The translations under genes and the position numbers were made by a program. A stretch of DNA of 62,765 bases. It comes from UBA1306 sp964396415. GTDB lineage: Bacteria; Spirochaetota; Spirochaetia; Treponematales; Rectinemataceae. The DNA lies in NCBI GenBank assembly GCA_964396415.1, contig CAYNFM010000007.1, positions 1 through 62,765 on the forward strand. Reading direction: 5' to 3'. The notes under the pieces are model-generated. The model worked only from the letters and a program-made list of their open reading frames with translations, searched no databases and was not told the DNA's origin. Of the stretch, positions 14,604-22,519 are shown one piece after another. Numbering within the stretch: the stretch's first letter is position 1; each line of letters opens with the position of its first letter.

Positions 14604-16022
14604 ATGAAGATACTGGTATTGGGCGGGAGCCCCAAGGGCGAGACCAGCGTGACGATGCAGTACGTCCGCTGGATCGCGGAGAACTTGCCGGATCACGAGG
14701 TGCGGACGCTGCAGATCGCGTCGCGCATCGGGGCGCTCGAGCGCGACGACGGGAAATTCGCCCAGGTTATCGAGGCGGTGAAGGAGGCCGATGCCGTACT
14801 GTGGGCCTTCCCTCTCTACGTGTTCACGGTCTGCTCGCAGTACAAGCGCTTCATCGAGCTGATTCGGGAGCGCGGGGTCGAGGGCTCCTTCGCCGGGAAG
14901 TACGCCGCCTCGCTCTCGACCTCGATCCATTTCTTCGACAATACTGCGCACCAGTACATCCGCGAAGTCTCGGAGGATCTTGGAATGGCCTTCACGGGTT
15001 CCTTTTCGCCGAAGATGGACGATCTGCGGAAGGGCGAGTGCAGAAGGCAGCTCCTCGTCTTCGCCCAGGGCCTCGCCAAGGCGGCGGAGGAAAGGCTCCC
15101 CATGCCCCGGCGCAGCGCTCCCCTGCCGAAGCACGAGCCTCCCCGCGCTTCCGCCTTCGAAGAAACCGGAACCGCGGGCAGAAAACCGGACGATGAAGCG
15201 GGTGGCAAGAAAACCCTCGTCCTCGTCGATTACCCCGAGCTCGCCGTCGGGGCGATGGCCCGGCGCTTCGCCGGAGCCGTCTCGGCGCGCGGTACGAAGG
15301 TCGAGGTACTGGCGCTCGAGGAAATGGGAATGAAGGGCGGATGCCTGGGCTGCCTGAAATGCGGCCAGGCCAACCGCTGCGCCTACGAAGGCAAGGACGG
15401 CTTCATCGACGCCTTCAGGTCGAAGGTCGCGACGGCGGACCTTCTCGTCTTCGCCGGCACGACGCGCGACCGCGCCCTGTCCGCGCGGTGGAAGGCCTTC
15501 CTCGACCGCGCCTTCTTCAACACGCACCAGGCCGTCCTGAGGGGCAAGCAGTTCCTCTTCCTCGTGTCGGGGCCCCTCTCGAGGCTCGACAACCTCCGCC
15601 AGACGCTTACAGGCTACGTGGAGTGGCAGGGAGGGAATCTCGTGGACCTCGTCTCCGACGAGGTCGACACGGGCCCCGAGCTCGACGCTCTCCTGGACGC
15701 CGCGGCGGAACGCTGCGCCACGGCGCTCGCCTCGGGCGAGATGAAGCCCGCCACCTTCCTCGGCGTGGGCGGCATGAAGATCTTCCGCGACGATATCTAC
15801 GGCGAGCTTCGAATCGTCTTCAAGGGGGACCATCGGGCCTACAAGAGGGAGGGCGTCTACGACTTCCCGCAACGCCATCCCTTAAAACGCATCGCCGTAT
15901 GGCTCGGCTATTGGATAACCTCGATACCCGCGGTCTATCGCGGGATGATACGGGACTTTCCAGCGCTCATGCTAATGCCCTACAAGTCGATCTTCGCGAA
16001 AAAGGGCTCGAGTCCGTCCTAG
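14604..16022 (+). CDS. Fused double flavodoxin-fold NAD(P)H-dependent oxidoreductase
   Basis: 472 aa from ATG 14604, which has GGAGG 7 nt upstream. Two flavodoxin-like units are joined by a Pro/Glu-rich linker (about 165-205). The first opens with KILVLGGSPKGETS, a phosphate-binding loop of FMN-dependent reductases. The second (from KTLVLVDYPE) contains GCLGCLKCGQANRCAY, the cysteine motif of iron-sulfur or multimeric flavodoxin reductases. The C-terminus has hydrophobic stretches that may contact the membrane. It follows the PadR gene and is probably controlled by it, which suggests a stress or quinone-reduction role. Confidence 0.78.
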   Translation: MKILVLGGSPKGETSVTMQYVRWIAENLPDHEVRTLQIASRIGALERDDGKFAQVIEAVKEADAVLWAFPLYVFTVCSQYKRFIELIRERGVEGSFAGKYAASLSTSIHFFDNTAHQYIREVSEDLGMAFTGSFSPKMDDLRKGECRRQLLVFAQGLAKAAEERLPMPRRSAPLPKHEPPRASAFEETGTAGRKPDDEAGGKKTLVLVDYPELAVGAMARRFAGAVSARGTKVEVLALEEMGMKGGCLGCLKCGQANRCAYEGKDGFIDAFRSKVATADLLVFAGTTRDRALSARWKAFLDRAFFNTHQAVLRGKQFLFLVSGPLSRLDNLRQTLTGYVEWQGGNLVDLVSDEVDTGPELDALLDAAAERCATALASGEMKPATFLGVGGMKIFRDDIYGELRIVFKGDHRAYKREGVYDFPQRHPLKRIAVWLGYWITSIPAVYRGMIRDFPALMLMPYKSIFAKKGSSPS

Positions 16023-16185
16023 CGGGAAGATCGAAATGCCGAGCGCCCGATCGCCCTTCAGGGGGCGACTCGGCATGCCCTTGCTCCGAGTATCCCGATT
16101 TCGAAGAGGCGCCGCATGGCCTTTTCCGATACTATAGGAGCACGAAGCGACGAGCTCAGCTCGATGCATCAGGGCGGGCAACCAT

Positions 16186-18492
16186 ATGAGTATCCGGGTA
16201 TTGCGCATGCTGGTCGGCTTGGCGACGATGTCCGCGCTCGCCTCCGCCTGGGGCATCGCGGCGGAGGGACTCTTCACAGGCCGAGACGGTCCCCTCGAAT
16301 TCAGGGATTTCCTCCTCCTGGAATCGCCGCGGGCGGAACGCAGCCACCTCGATCTCTCCGATACGAGCCCGGGCGTTCGACGCTACTCGGGGGGAGCGCT
16401 CCCCTCGGGGACGAGCTCGTCTCCGAGGATGTATACCTTCAAGGCGAGCTTCCGGGTCGATCCCTCCCTCGAGGGCAGGGACCTGTCCCTGTACATGGGC
16501 CTCGCGGAGTATCCGTACCGCCTCTATCTCAACGGCGTCGAGATCTTCGCGAAGGGTCGCTACGAAGGCGGCCATTACAATTCGAGCCTTCGGGCCGTCG
16601 ACTCCGTGTACCTGTCGCCGGACCTGCTGCGCTACGGAGACGCGGAGAACGCGCTCGTGCTGGAAGCCTACCCCCGCTACGAAACCTGGGGGCTCGATCT
16701 GATTTACATCGACCGCAAGGCAGCGGTAGACGCGGCGGTCTTCCTGCGCAATTTCATCGGGATCAACCTGATCCAAGGCGCCTTCGTCCTGGTGCTGATA
16801 ATCGGCCTGTACTTCTTCGCGCTCTTTTTCGTGTCGGGACGAAGCTATCCAAAGCATCTCGTCTTCAGCCTCATGTGCGCCTCGTTCTGCCTCTCCTATC
16901 TCAGCGTGACCATCCATTACGACGCGAACGACGAGGTCCTGCTGGAGGCCCTGTCCAAGGGCGGCCTCGTGCTGATGTCATCCCTCATGCTGGTCTTCTG
17001 CTGCGAGCTCACCTCGGTCCTAAACGCGCGCCGGGTCTTCCCCCTCGTGTCCCTGGCTTTGGGCGCCGCCGCCGCCGGCCTCGTGATGACGCGGGGATCG
17101 AAGGAGACGATCCTGGCATGGTTCGGCTACGCGATGAACTATCTCATCGTCCCGCAGATCCTCGTCGACATGGGGCTCCTCGCCTTCGCCCTCGTCAAGA
17201 AAGGGAATCGCTACGTCCTGCCCCTCCTTGCCGCCTTCGCCGTCATCATCGTCACCGGGGGCAACGACGTTGTCCACCTGAACGAGTCGGTCCTGCCCTA
17301 CGCCTGGCTCACGGCCTACGGCTACGTCGCGGTGGTGGTCGCCATTTTCGCTATCCTCGTCAAAGAGCAAAGCGACCTCGCCGCCGCCAATTCGCGCTTG
17401 AGCGCCGAAGTCGCGGAGCGGAGACTGGCCGAGGAGAAGGGGAGGGCCGTAGCCGGCGCGAAGGATGCCCTCCTCAAGGATCTCCGGGCGATCGAGGAGA
17501 ACCTGCGCAGGAGCGAGCAGCGCTACCGGGACATCCTGGAGAAGGCCGTGGACGGCATCTTCCTCCTGGATGCAGAAGGCAACTTCCTCATGGTCAACTC
17601 GGAGATCTGCGAGATGCTGGGATATGCGCGCGAAGAGCTGGTTCGGATGAGCATTTTGGACACGTACCCGGAAGAGGCTCGCGACGAGGGCAGGACGCGC
17701 CTCGAGAGGATCGATGCGGGCGAAAAGCTGCGCTTCGAGCGGATGATGAAAAGGAAGGACGGATCCGTCTTCCTCGTCGAGATGAGCGCGGGAAGGCTCG
17801 CGGACGGGACGCAACAGGCGATCGCGCGCGACATCACGGAGCGCAAGCGAGCCGAGAAGCTCCTGCGAAGCTCGCTCGCCGAAAAAGAAGTCCTCCTCCG
17901 GGAAATCCACCATCGAGTCAAGAACAATCTGCAGGTGATCTCGAGCATCATATCGCTGCAGAAGGCTTCCTTCCGCGACGAGGCGGATAGGGACATGGGC
18001 GTGGACATGCAAGCCCGCATCCAATCGATGGCTCAGCTCCACGAACTCCTTTACGGCTCCGGGGATTTCTCGTCGATCGACCCGGCCGAGTATCTCCAAG
18101 CCATCGTCGGCGTGGTAACCCAGAGCTACGGCAAAGCCGAGATGCGCGTGGCGGCCCAACCCGACAGCCTGCCCATAGACGAGGCCATTCCCTTCGGCCT
18201 GATCGCCACCGAGCTCTTGACCAATGCGCTCAAATACGCATATCCCTACGGGCGCGCAGGCGATATCTACGTTTCCTACGGCCGCTCGGAAACGGCGAGA
18301 CGGCTGGAAGTGCGCGATGCGGGCACGGGCCTGCCGCCCGGATTCGATCCGTCGAATTCCGCTTCGATGGGCTTTACCCTGGTGTATTCCCTCGCGGAGC
18401 AGCTCGGCGGACGGCTCTCGATAAGCGAGGCCGACCCGGGGAAGCCCTCGCCCGGCCTCAGCGTCGCCCTCTCCTTCCCGGTCCGGCCATAA
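16186..18492 (+). CDS. Sensor histidine kinase (7TM-DISM, PAS, HisKA_2)
   Basis: 768 aa, membrane-bound. A signal segment is followed by a 7TMR-DISM extracellular sensor domain (about 30-180) and about seven membrane helices (190-390). Then come a short coiled coil, a PAS domain (about 445-560), the HisKA_2 dimerisation helix IHHRVKNNLQVISSIISLQ with the phospho-accepting His, and a HATPase_c domain (N box ELLTNALKYA, G1 DAGTGLPP). The partner response regulator is not adjacent. DISM sensors are thought to bind carbohydrates or other small ligands. Confidence 0.9.
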   Translation: MSIRVLRMLVGLATMSALASAWGIAAEGLFTGRDGPLEFRDFLLLESPRAERSHLDLSDTSPGVRRYSGGALPSGTSSSPRMYTFKASFRVDPSLEGRDLSLYMGLAEYPYRLYLNGVEIFAKGRYEGGHYNSSLRAVDSVYLSPDLLRYGDAENALVLEAYPRYETWGLDLIYIDRKAAVDAAVFLRNFIGINLIQGAFVLVLIIGLYFFALFFVSGRSYPKHLVFSLMCASFCLSYLSVTIHYDANDEVLLEALSKGGLVLMSSLMLVFCCELTSVLNARRVFPLVSLALGAAAAGLVMTRGSKETILAWFGYAMNYLIVPQILVDMGLLAFALVKKGNRYVLPLLAAFAVIIVTGGNDVVHLNESVLPYAWLTAYGYVAVVVAIFAILVKEQSDLAAANSRLSAEVAERRLAEEKGRAVAGAKDALLKDLRAIEENLRRSEQRYRDILEKAVDGIFLLDAEGNFLMVNSEICEMLGYAREELVRMSILDTYPEEARDEGRTRLERIDAGEKLRFERMMKRKDGSVFLVEMSAGRLADGTQQAIARDITERKRAEKLLRSSLAEKEVLLREIHHRVKNNLQVISSIISLQKASFRDEADRDMGVDMQARIQSMAQLHELLYGSGDFSSIDPAEYLQAIVGVVTQSYGKAEMRVAAQPDSLPIDEAIPFGLIATELLTNALKYAYPYGRAGDIYVSYGRSETARRLEVRDAGTGLPPGFDPSNSASMGFTLVYSLAEQLGGRLSISEADPGKPSPGLSVALSFPVRP

Positions 18493-18520
18493 GGGCCTTG
18501 CCCAGGCCGGCGGAAAGTGG

Positions 18521-18838
18521 CTATTCCCATCTCGTCGCCCAGGCGGCGATGCCCGCGATCACTGGCTCGAGATCCCTTCCCTTTTCGGTCAGCTCGTAGC
18601 GCGCCCTCGGCGGAGAGGAGTCGGACAGCCCGCGGTGCACGATGCCCGAGTCTTCCAGCTCGCGCATCCTCAGGGCGAGGACGCGGGCGCTGAGGGCGGG
18701 CAGCGACTTTTCGAGCTCGCAGAAGTGCAGGGGACTGGAGATGAGCGCGCGTATTATCAGCCCCGTCCACTTCCTCGAGAGGAGGGAAAAGGCCGCCTCG
18801 ACGCGAGGGCAGCTTCGCTCCGCGAGAACACTCTTCAT
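18521..18838 (-). CDS. HxlR-family transcriptional regulator
   Basis: 105 aa with the HxlR signature: a near N-terminal Cys (RSCPRVEAAF), SRKWTGLIIRALISSPLHFCEL, LSARVLALRMRELEDSGIV and YELTEKGRDLEPVI. It is a winged-helix dimer, often redox- or aldehyde-responsive through that Cys. No Shine-Dalgarno; the promoter immediately precedes the ATG. No divergent partner gene is obvious. Confidence 0.88.
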   Translation of the reverse strand: MKSVLAERSCPRVEAAFSLLSRKWTGLIIRALISSPLHFCELEKSLPALSARVLALRMRELEDSGIVHRGLSDSSPPRARYELTEKGRDLEPVIAGIAAWATRWE

Positions 18839-18844
18839 ACTATA

Positions 18845-18873
18845 AGTATATATTATATATTAGCTATATACAA
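18845..18873 (-). promoter_or_regulatory. hxlR-type gene promoter
   Basis: Minus-strand -35 TTGTAT (18873-18868), a 17-nt spacer and -10 TATACT (18850-18845), then 6 nt to the ATG. The layout matches the PadR promoter. The surrounding AT-rich inverted repeats (ATACT-ata-AGTAT around 18838-18850) could be the autoregulatory operator. A leaderless mRNA is likely. Confidence 0.65.
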
Positions 18874-18938
18874 GAAAGTTGCTAATTGGCTATCGGCGAA
18901 CATAGGGATTCGTTGCCCGGTCCCCGGGCACCGAAGCG

Positions 18939-19187
18939 CTAAATGACGATGTACTTGGCGCTGGTCTCCGGCAGGGCGTCGAGCTCCCTAACCATCTCCC
19001 GGATTTCGGGTTCCTCTCCCGCGACTTCCATGAGTACGAGGCCGGCGGGAGAGCAGGCATCGGGCGGGATGTCATGGAGACCCAGTCGGACTTTGATGGC
19101 GCATCCATGGGCGGTCAGGATCCGCTGCATATCCTGAGCCGCGCCTTCGCGGTTTCCTACCTTAACGGCGACGATCTGATAATCCAT
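18939..19187 (-). CDS. Small ACT-like ferredoxin-fold protein (82 aa)
   Basis: The predicted pattern beta-alpha-beta-beta-alpha-beta (YQIVAVKVGNREGAAQDMQRIL; GLVLMEVAGEEPEIREMVREL; AKYIVI) fits an ACT-like regulatory fold similar to small TM1266-type proteins. A strong GAAGGAGG Shine-Dalgarno is present. Last gene of the adenosine deaminase operon, 25 nt after the four-helix-bundle protein. Ligand unknown. Confidence 0.6.
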   Translation of the reverse strand: MDYQIVAVKVGNREGAAQDMQRILTAHGCAIKVRLGLHDIPPDACSPAGLVLMEVAGEEPEIREMVRELDALPETSAKYIVI

Positions 19188-19212
19188 GGCAGCCTCCTTC
19201 GAAGACGGCTTC

Positions 19213-19938
19213 TCATTGTAATTCCTCTCGGTCGGGCGGCGGTAGAGGCTGCCGGCCGCTCGCCGACCGGGACGAGCGCCGAGACGAGCGAAAGAGGAAG
19301 ATTCGGACCGCCAGCGAGACTGCGAGGATCATGATCGTGACGGCGAGAGAGATCCTCAATTGGAGCCTGACGTCGGCTATCACCCTGCGGTTCGCGTTCC
19401 TCTTGATTTCGTTGAGCGTGAGCAGGTCCTTCCGGAGGGCCGAGAGGCTCGGCCCTATGCCCGCGAGGAGGGATTTCGCCCTCTCGGCCGTCGGCGCCGC
19501 CGATTCCGAACCTTCGATGCCCTTCTGGATGAGGCCTATGAATGCGGCGACGTCGGCCTTGGATTTGCCGATCAAGGTCCTGTACCTGGCCGAGTCGATG
19601 GTGGGGGTCGCCTTGAGCACGAGGGAGCGGAGCGAGGCGCTCTCGGATCGCAGGGCGGCGGCCGAGGCCTTCCTCTCGTCGTCTCCGTCCGAGATGATCA
19701 GGTCCTTGAGCTCGGATTCCATTCCGAGAAGGGATACGTAGGCGTTCTGGGCGTAGGTCTGTCCCTTGATGTCGTTCTCGTAGAGCTCGCCCAGGTCGCT
19801 CTCGAGGCCGCTCAGGTAGCGGATGGAGAAGAAGGTCGAGCCGAGGGAGAGGGCCATCACGACGACGAAGGCCCAGGTCGCGTCGGTAGCGATTCGGCGC
19901 GCCGTCCGCCCCAGCCATTCCCGAAGCGAGCCGGCCAT
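19213..19938 (-). CDS. Membrane protein with orphan four-helix-bundle (4HB_MCP-like) sensor
   Basis: 241 aa from ATG 19938, 13 nt after the deaminase stop. It has TM1 (TWAFVVVMALSLGSTFFSI), a roughly 150-residue helical periplasmic domain typical of chemoreceptor four-helix bundles, then TM2 (SLAVTIMILAVSLAVRIFLF) and a short basic tail. HAMP, kinase and MCP signalling domains are absent. It is either a truncated receptor or a stand-alone membrane sensor. A longer frame upstream overlaps the deaminase and is unlikely. Confidence 0.68.
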   Translation of the reverse strand: MAGSLREWLGRTARRIATDATWAFVVVMALSLGSTFFSIRYLSGLESDLGELYENDIKGQTYAQNAYVSLLGMESELKDLIISDGDDERKASAAALRSESASLRSLVLKATPTIDSARYRTLIGKSKADVAAFIGLIQKGIEGSESAAPTAERAKSLLAGIGPSLSALRKDLLTLNEIKRNANRRVIADVRLQLRISLAVTIMILAVSLAVRIFLFRSSRRSSRSASGRQPLPPPDREELQ

Positions 19939-19951
19939 CTCTGCCTGGGGA

Positions 19952-21004
19952 TCAGCCCTTGACGGAAGCGGCCTTAAGCGCGGCCTCCAGCTCGGATATG
20001 GCGGCGGCCTTGGCCTCATCGCCCATGAAAGTGGCTCGAACGCCGTTGCGGAGGAGGGCGACCGCGCCTGCCTCGCCGAGGCCGATCCTCTCCGAGGCGC
20101 GCTCGTACTCGTCGTCGAGCTCCACGTCGAAGAGGACGGGATCGTCGGTGTTGAGGGTGGCGACGATGCCGCGCCTCAGGAACTCCTTGATCGGATGCTC
20201 TTCGTAGCGCCGGACGTACTTGCCCGTGACGACGTTGCTGGTCGGGCAAATCTCGAGGGGGATGGCGCGCTCCTTGAGCAGGTCCATGAGGGAGGGATCC
20301 TGGATCGCCGAGGTCCCGTGGCCTATGCGCTCTGCGCCGAGCTCGAGGACCGCGTCCCGGATGGATTCGGGGCCGACTTCCTCGCCTGCGTGCGCGACCG
20401 TATGGAGGCCCGCCTCGCGAGCGGCGGCGAAGACGTCCTTATACGCGATGCAGGGATTGCCGATTTCCTGCCCGCCGAGCCCGATGCCGATGATGCGGTC
20501 GTTGGGCTTGCCAGAGATGTAGCCCAGGAGGTAGTTGAGGTTGCGCGCGGCGTTGTCGGGGCCGAAGCTGCGCGACACGTCGATGAGGAGCCTGACGTCG
20601 GGGCCGCCGCGGGCGGCGAGGGCGGTGAAGCCTTCGATGAGGGGATCCATGATGCCGTCGAAGTCGACCCCTCCCTGCTTGAGGACCATGGAGGGAGCGA
20701 CGAAGAGTTCCATATAGCGGATGTTGTTTCGGCGAGCGTAGGCGTCCACGTCGGCCACGACGAACTCGAAATCCTCGGAAGCTCGGAAGAGGGATTGCAA
20801 ATAGAAAAAATTCTTGATCATGACGCCGAGGCTATCCATGTCGAGGAGCTTGCGGAAATCCGCCGGGGTCTTGAGCGAAGGATCGGCCCGATATTTTTGA
20901 TTGAGCTTGAAATAGCTGTCGAAGTTTACGGTAGCCTCGGCATGGATATGTATCTCGGTCTTCGGTAGGGAGGTCAGGAAGTCCGAGACACGCTGCGATG
21001 CCAT
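19952..21004 (-). CDS. add: Adenosine deaminase
   Basis: 350 aa, full length. Converts adenosine to inosine in purine salvage. Zinc and catalytic motifs can be seen: TEIHIHAEA (HxH), VAHAGEE (His and catalytic Glu) and TLNTDDP (Asp pair). The usual HxHLDG motif reads HIHAEA, a modest deviation also met in deaminase-like relatives, so another purine or aminodeoxyfutalosine substrate is possible. First gene of a minus-strand operon with the membrane sensor and the ACT-like protein. Confidence 0.88.
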   Translation of the reverse strand: MASQRVSDFLTSLPKTEIHIHAEATVNFDSYFKLNQKYRADPSLKTPADFRKLLDMDSLGVMIKNFFYLQSLFRASEDFEFVVADVDAYARRNNIRYMELFVAPSMVLKQGGVDFDGIMDPLIEGFTALAARGGPDVRLLIDVSRSFGPDNAARNLNYLLGYISGKPNDRIIGIGLGGQEIGNPCIAYKDVFAAAREAGLHTVAHAGEEVGPESIRDAVLELGAERIGHGTSAIQDPSLMDLLKERAIPLEICPTSNVVTGKYVRRYEEHPIKEFLRRGIVATLNTDDPVLFDVELDDEYERASERIGLGEAGAVALLRNGVRATFMGDEAKAAAISELEAALKAASVKG

Positions 21005-21112
21005 ATAAAAGCCCCCGAATGTTATACTTTGCCTTATATAGTATCGGCATACATCCTATCGCAAGAGGCCCAAAAAGGCAAAAATCGAGGAGATCGGGGC
21101 CGAGCCAGGCGG

Positions 21113-21409
21113 TTATTGGATGGAAAAATCCGAAAATCGCCCCGTCGGAGCGCGTTTCTCCGCCGCGACGCCCCGAACCCAGGCGCCCGGCGGACCTTCC
21201 TCGAGCCATTCCCTGAAGGAGGCCAGGGCGGAAGCCTCGCCCTCGGCGAGGAGCTCGACGTCGCCGTCGGGAAGGTTTCGCACCCAGCCGACGAGGCCCA
21301 GCCGCAGGGCCTCCCGGCGGGCATAGTAGCGAAAGCCCACGCCTTGAACGCTGCCGGAGATCGTGGCGCGGAAGGCCGATTCCCCTTTCCTAGCTTCGCC
21401 CGCCAGCAG
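21113..21409 (-). CDS. acyP: Acylphosphatase with non-AUG start
   Basis: Hydrolyses acyl phosphates. The domain motifs are complete: SVQGVGFRYYARREA (catalytic Arg) and GLVGWVRNLPDGDVELLAEG (catalytic Asn). A GTG at 21340 would remove the catalytic loop, so translation must begin further upstream. No ATG, GTG or TTG precedes FRATISGSVQG in this frame. CTG at 21409 or 21406 gives a family-length protein of 97-98 aa overlapping the end of the response regulator gene, which suggests coupled initiation. The exact start is unresolved. Confidence 0.75.
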   Translation of the reverse strand: MLAGEARKGESAFRATISGSVQGVGFRYYARREALRLGLVGWVRNLPDGDVELLAEGEASALASFREWLEEGPPGAWVRGVAAEKRAPTGRFSDFSIQ

Positions 21410-21758
21410 GAACCTCCATGAGGGCGGCGATGCGCGCTTCGAGATCCTGGTAGTCGAAGGGCTTGTAGATGACGTCGAAGGGAATCTCGAAATCCGGCCT
21501 GAGAAAGCCGGACGTGATTATGATTCGCTTGGCCGAGCAATATTTGCGGAGGAACTTTATCCAATAATCGCCGCCGAGGACGTCCATCCGATAATCGGAA
21601 ACGATAAGGTCGACGTCGAAATCGAGGAGCTGCTTGAGGGCGCCCACGCCGTCCGAGGCCACCAGGACTTCGTAGCCTTTCCGCGCGAGGTAGTCGCGGA
21701 GGCTCAATCGGATGGCATCCTCGTCCTCGACGACGAGTACCAGCCCCTTGCTAGGCAT
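21390..21758 (-). CDS. Single-domain response regulator
   Basis: A 122-aa receiver (CheY-like) domain. VLVVEDEDAIR carries the acidic pocket, LIVSDYRMDVLGG the phospho-accepting Asp, IIITSG the Thr/Ser switch, and YKPFD the conserved Lys. No output domain. It overlaps the upstream HTH-receiver gene by 8 nt and the downstream acylphosphatase gene. Confidence 0.88.
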   Translation of the reverse strand: MPSKGLVLVVEDEDAIRLSLRDYLARKGYEVLVASDGVGALKQLLDFDVDLIVSDYRMDVLGGDYWIKFLRKYCSAKRIIITSGFLRPDFEIPFDVIYKPFDYQDLEARIAALMEVPAGGRS

Positions 21759-22371
21759 CCTTGGCCTTCGCCTTCGCGGCGAAATCGGCCACGGTGGCCG
21801 CGACCGCGTCGAAGTCCAGGGGCTTGGCGAAGAAGGCGTCAGCGCCCTCGGCCAGCATCGCCTGCGCCTCCTCCGGCCGGTCGAGTCCGGTCATCGCGAT
21901 AATGAAGGGCTTGCCGAAGCCCGGGTCCTCCTTGATCCTACGGCAGAGGGCATGGCCGTTCACGCCGGGCAGGTCTATATCGAGAACGACGAATCCCGGA
22001 CGCTTCTCGGCGAGGAGGCGCCCCGCCTCGAAGCCGTCGAAGGCCTGATGGATCGCGAAGTCGACGAGCTTGCGCACGAACCAGCGCTTGAGGAGGTCGT
22101 TGAGCTCGGCGTCGTCGTCGACGACGAGGACCGCGTTCCAGTCGACGTCTTCCTTGAAGTATACCTCGAGCCCGGGCGGTACCCGCATTCCCCGCGAATC
22201 GAGGAAGCCGATGAGGTCCTCGGCGTAGATCCGATACTGACCGCCCGGAGTGGTGAAAGCCTTGAGATAGCCGTTGCGGATCCAGTTGATGGCGGTCTGA
22301 TTGACCACGCCGCAGAGGTTAGCGACTTCGAGCGCGGAAAAGATGCGGATTTTCTTGATGCTCTTTGCCAT
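21751..22371 (-). CDS. HTH-receiver protein (DNA-binding domain first)
   Basis: 206 aa. Residues 10-60 are a MerR/excisionase-type HTH (IFSALEVANLCGVVNQTAIN; LKAFTTPGGQYRIYAEDL). Residues about 78-200 are a receiver domain (AVLVVDDDAEL, VVLDIDLPGVNG with the phospho-Asp, MTG, AKPLD). The output domain precedes the receiver, the reverse of the usual order. A strong Shine-Dalgarno (AGGAAGG) and promoter lie upstream. Probable DNA-binding regulator of a His-Asp relay; the kinase is not adjacent. Confidence 0.85.
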   Translation of the reverse strand: MAKSIKKIRIFSALEVANLCGVVNQTAINWIRNGYLKAFTTPGGQYRIYAEDLIGFLDSRGMRVPPGLEVYFKEDVDWNAVLVVDDDAELNDLLKRWFVRKLVDFAIHQAFDGFEAGRLLAEKRPGFVVLDIDLPGVNGHALCRRIKEDPGFGKPFIIAMTGLDRPEEAQAMLAEGADAFFAKPLDFDAVAATVADFAAKAKAKDA

Positions 22372-22397
22372 AGGCCTTCCTGGGTACGATTGGAGTT

Positions 22398-22425
22398 ATT
22401 ATAGCCATTATATCCATAATGTCAA
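22398..22425 (-). promoter_or_regulatory. Strong sigma70-type promoter for the HTH-receiver gene
   Basis: Minus-strand TTGACA (22425-22420), a 16-nt spacer and TATAAT (22403-22398), both perfect consensus hexamers. The leader is about 27 nt and contains a Shine-Dalgarno. Confidence 0.75.
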
Positions 22426-22483
22426 AGACAAGTTTTCGCGACAAGGCAGTCGCGAAGAGGCTAAGTTTTTAAAATCGCCTCTA

Positions 22484-22512
22484 TTGCTTTTTTACGCGCG
22501 AGCCCGTACCGT
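22484..22512 (+). promoter_or_regulatory. Putative tex promoter, leaderless
   Basis: TTGCTT (22484-22489), 17-nt spacer, TACCGT (22507-22512), then 7 nt to the ATG. No Shine-Dalgarno is present. The -10 is weak, but the geometry matches the other leaderless candidates. Confidence 0.4.
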
Positions 22513-22519
22513 AACCGCC

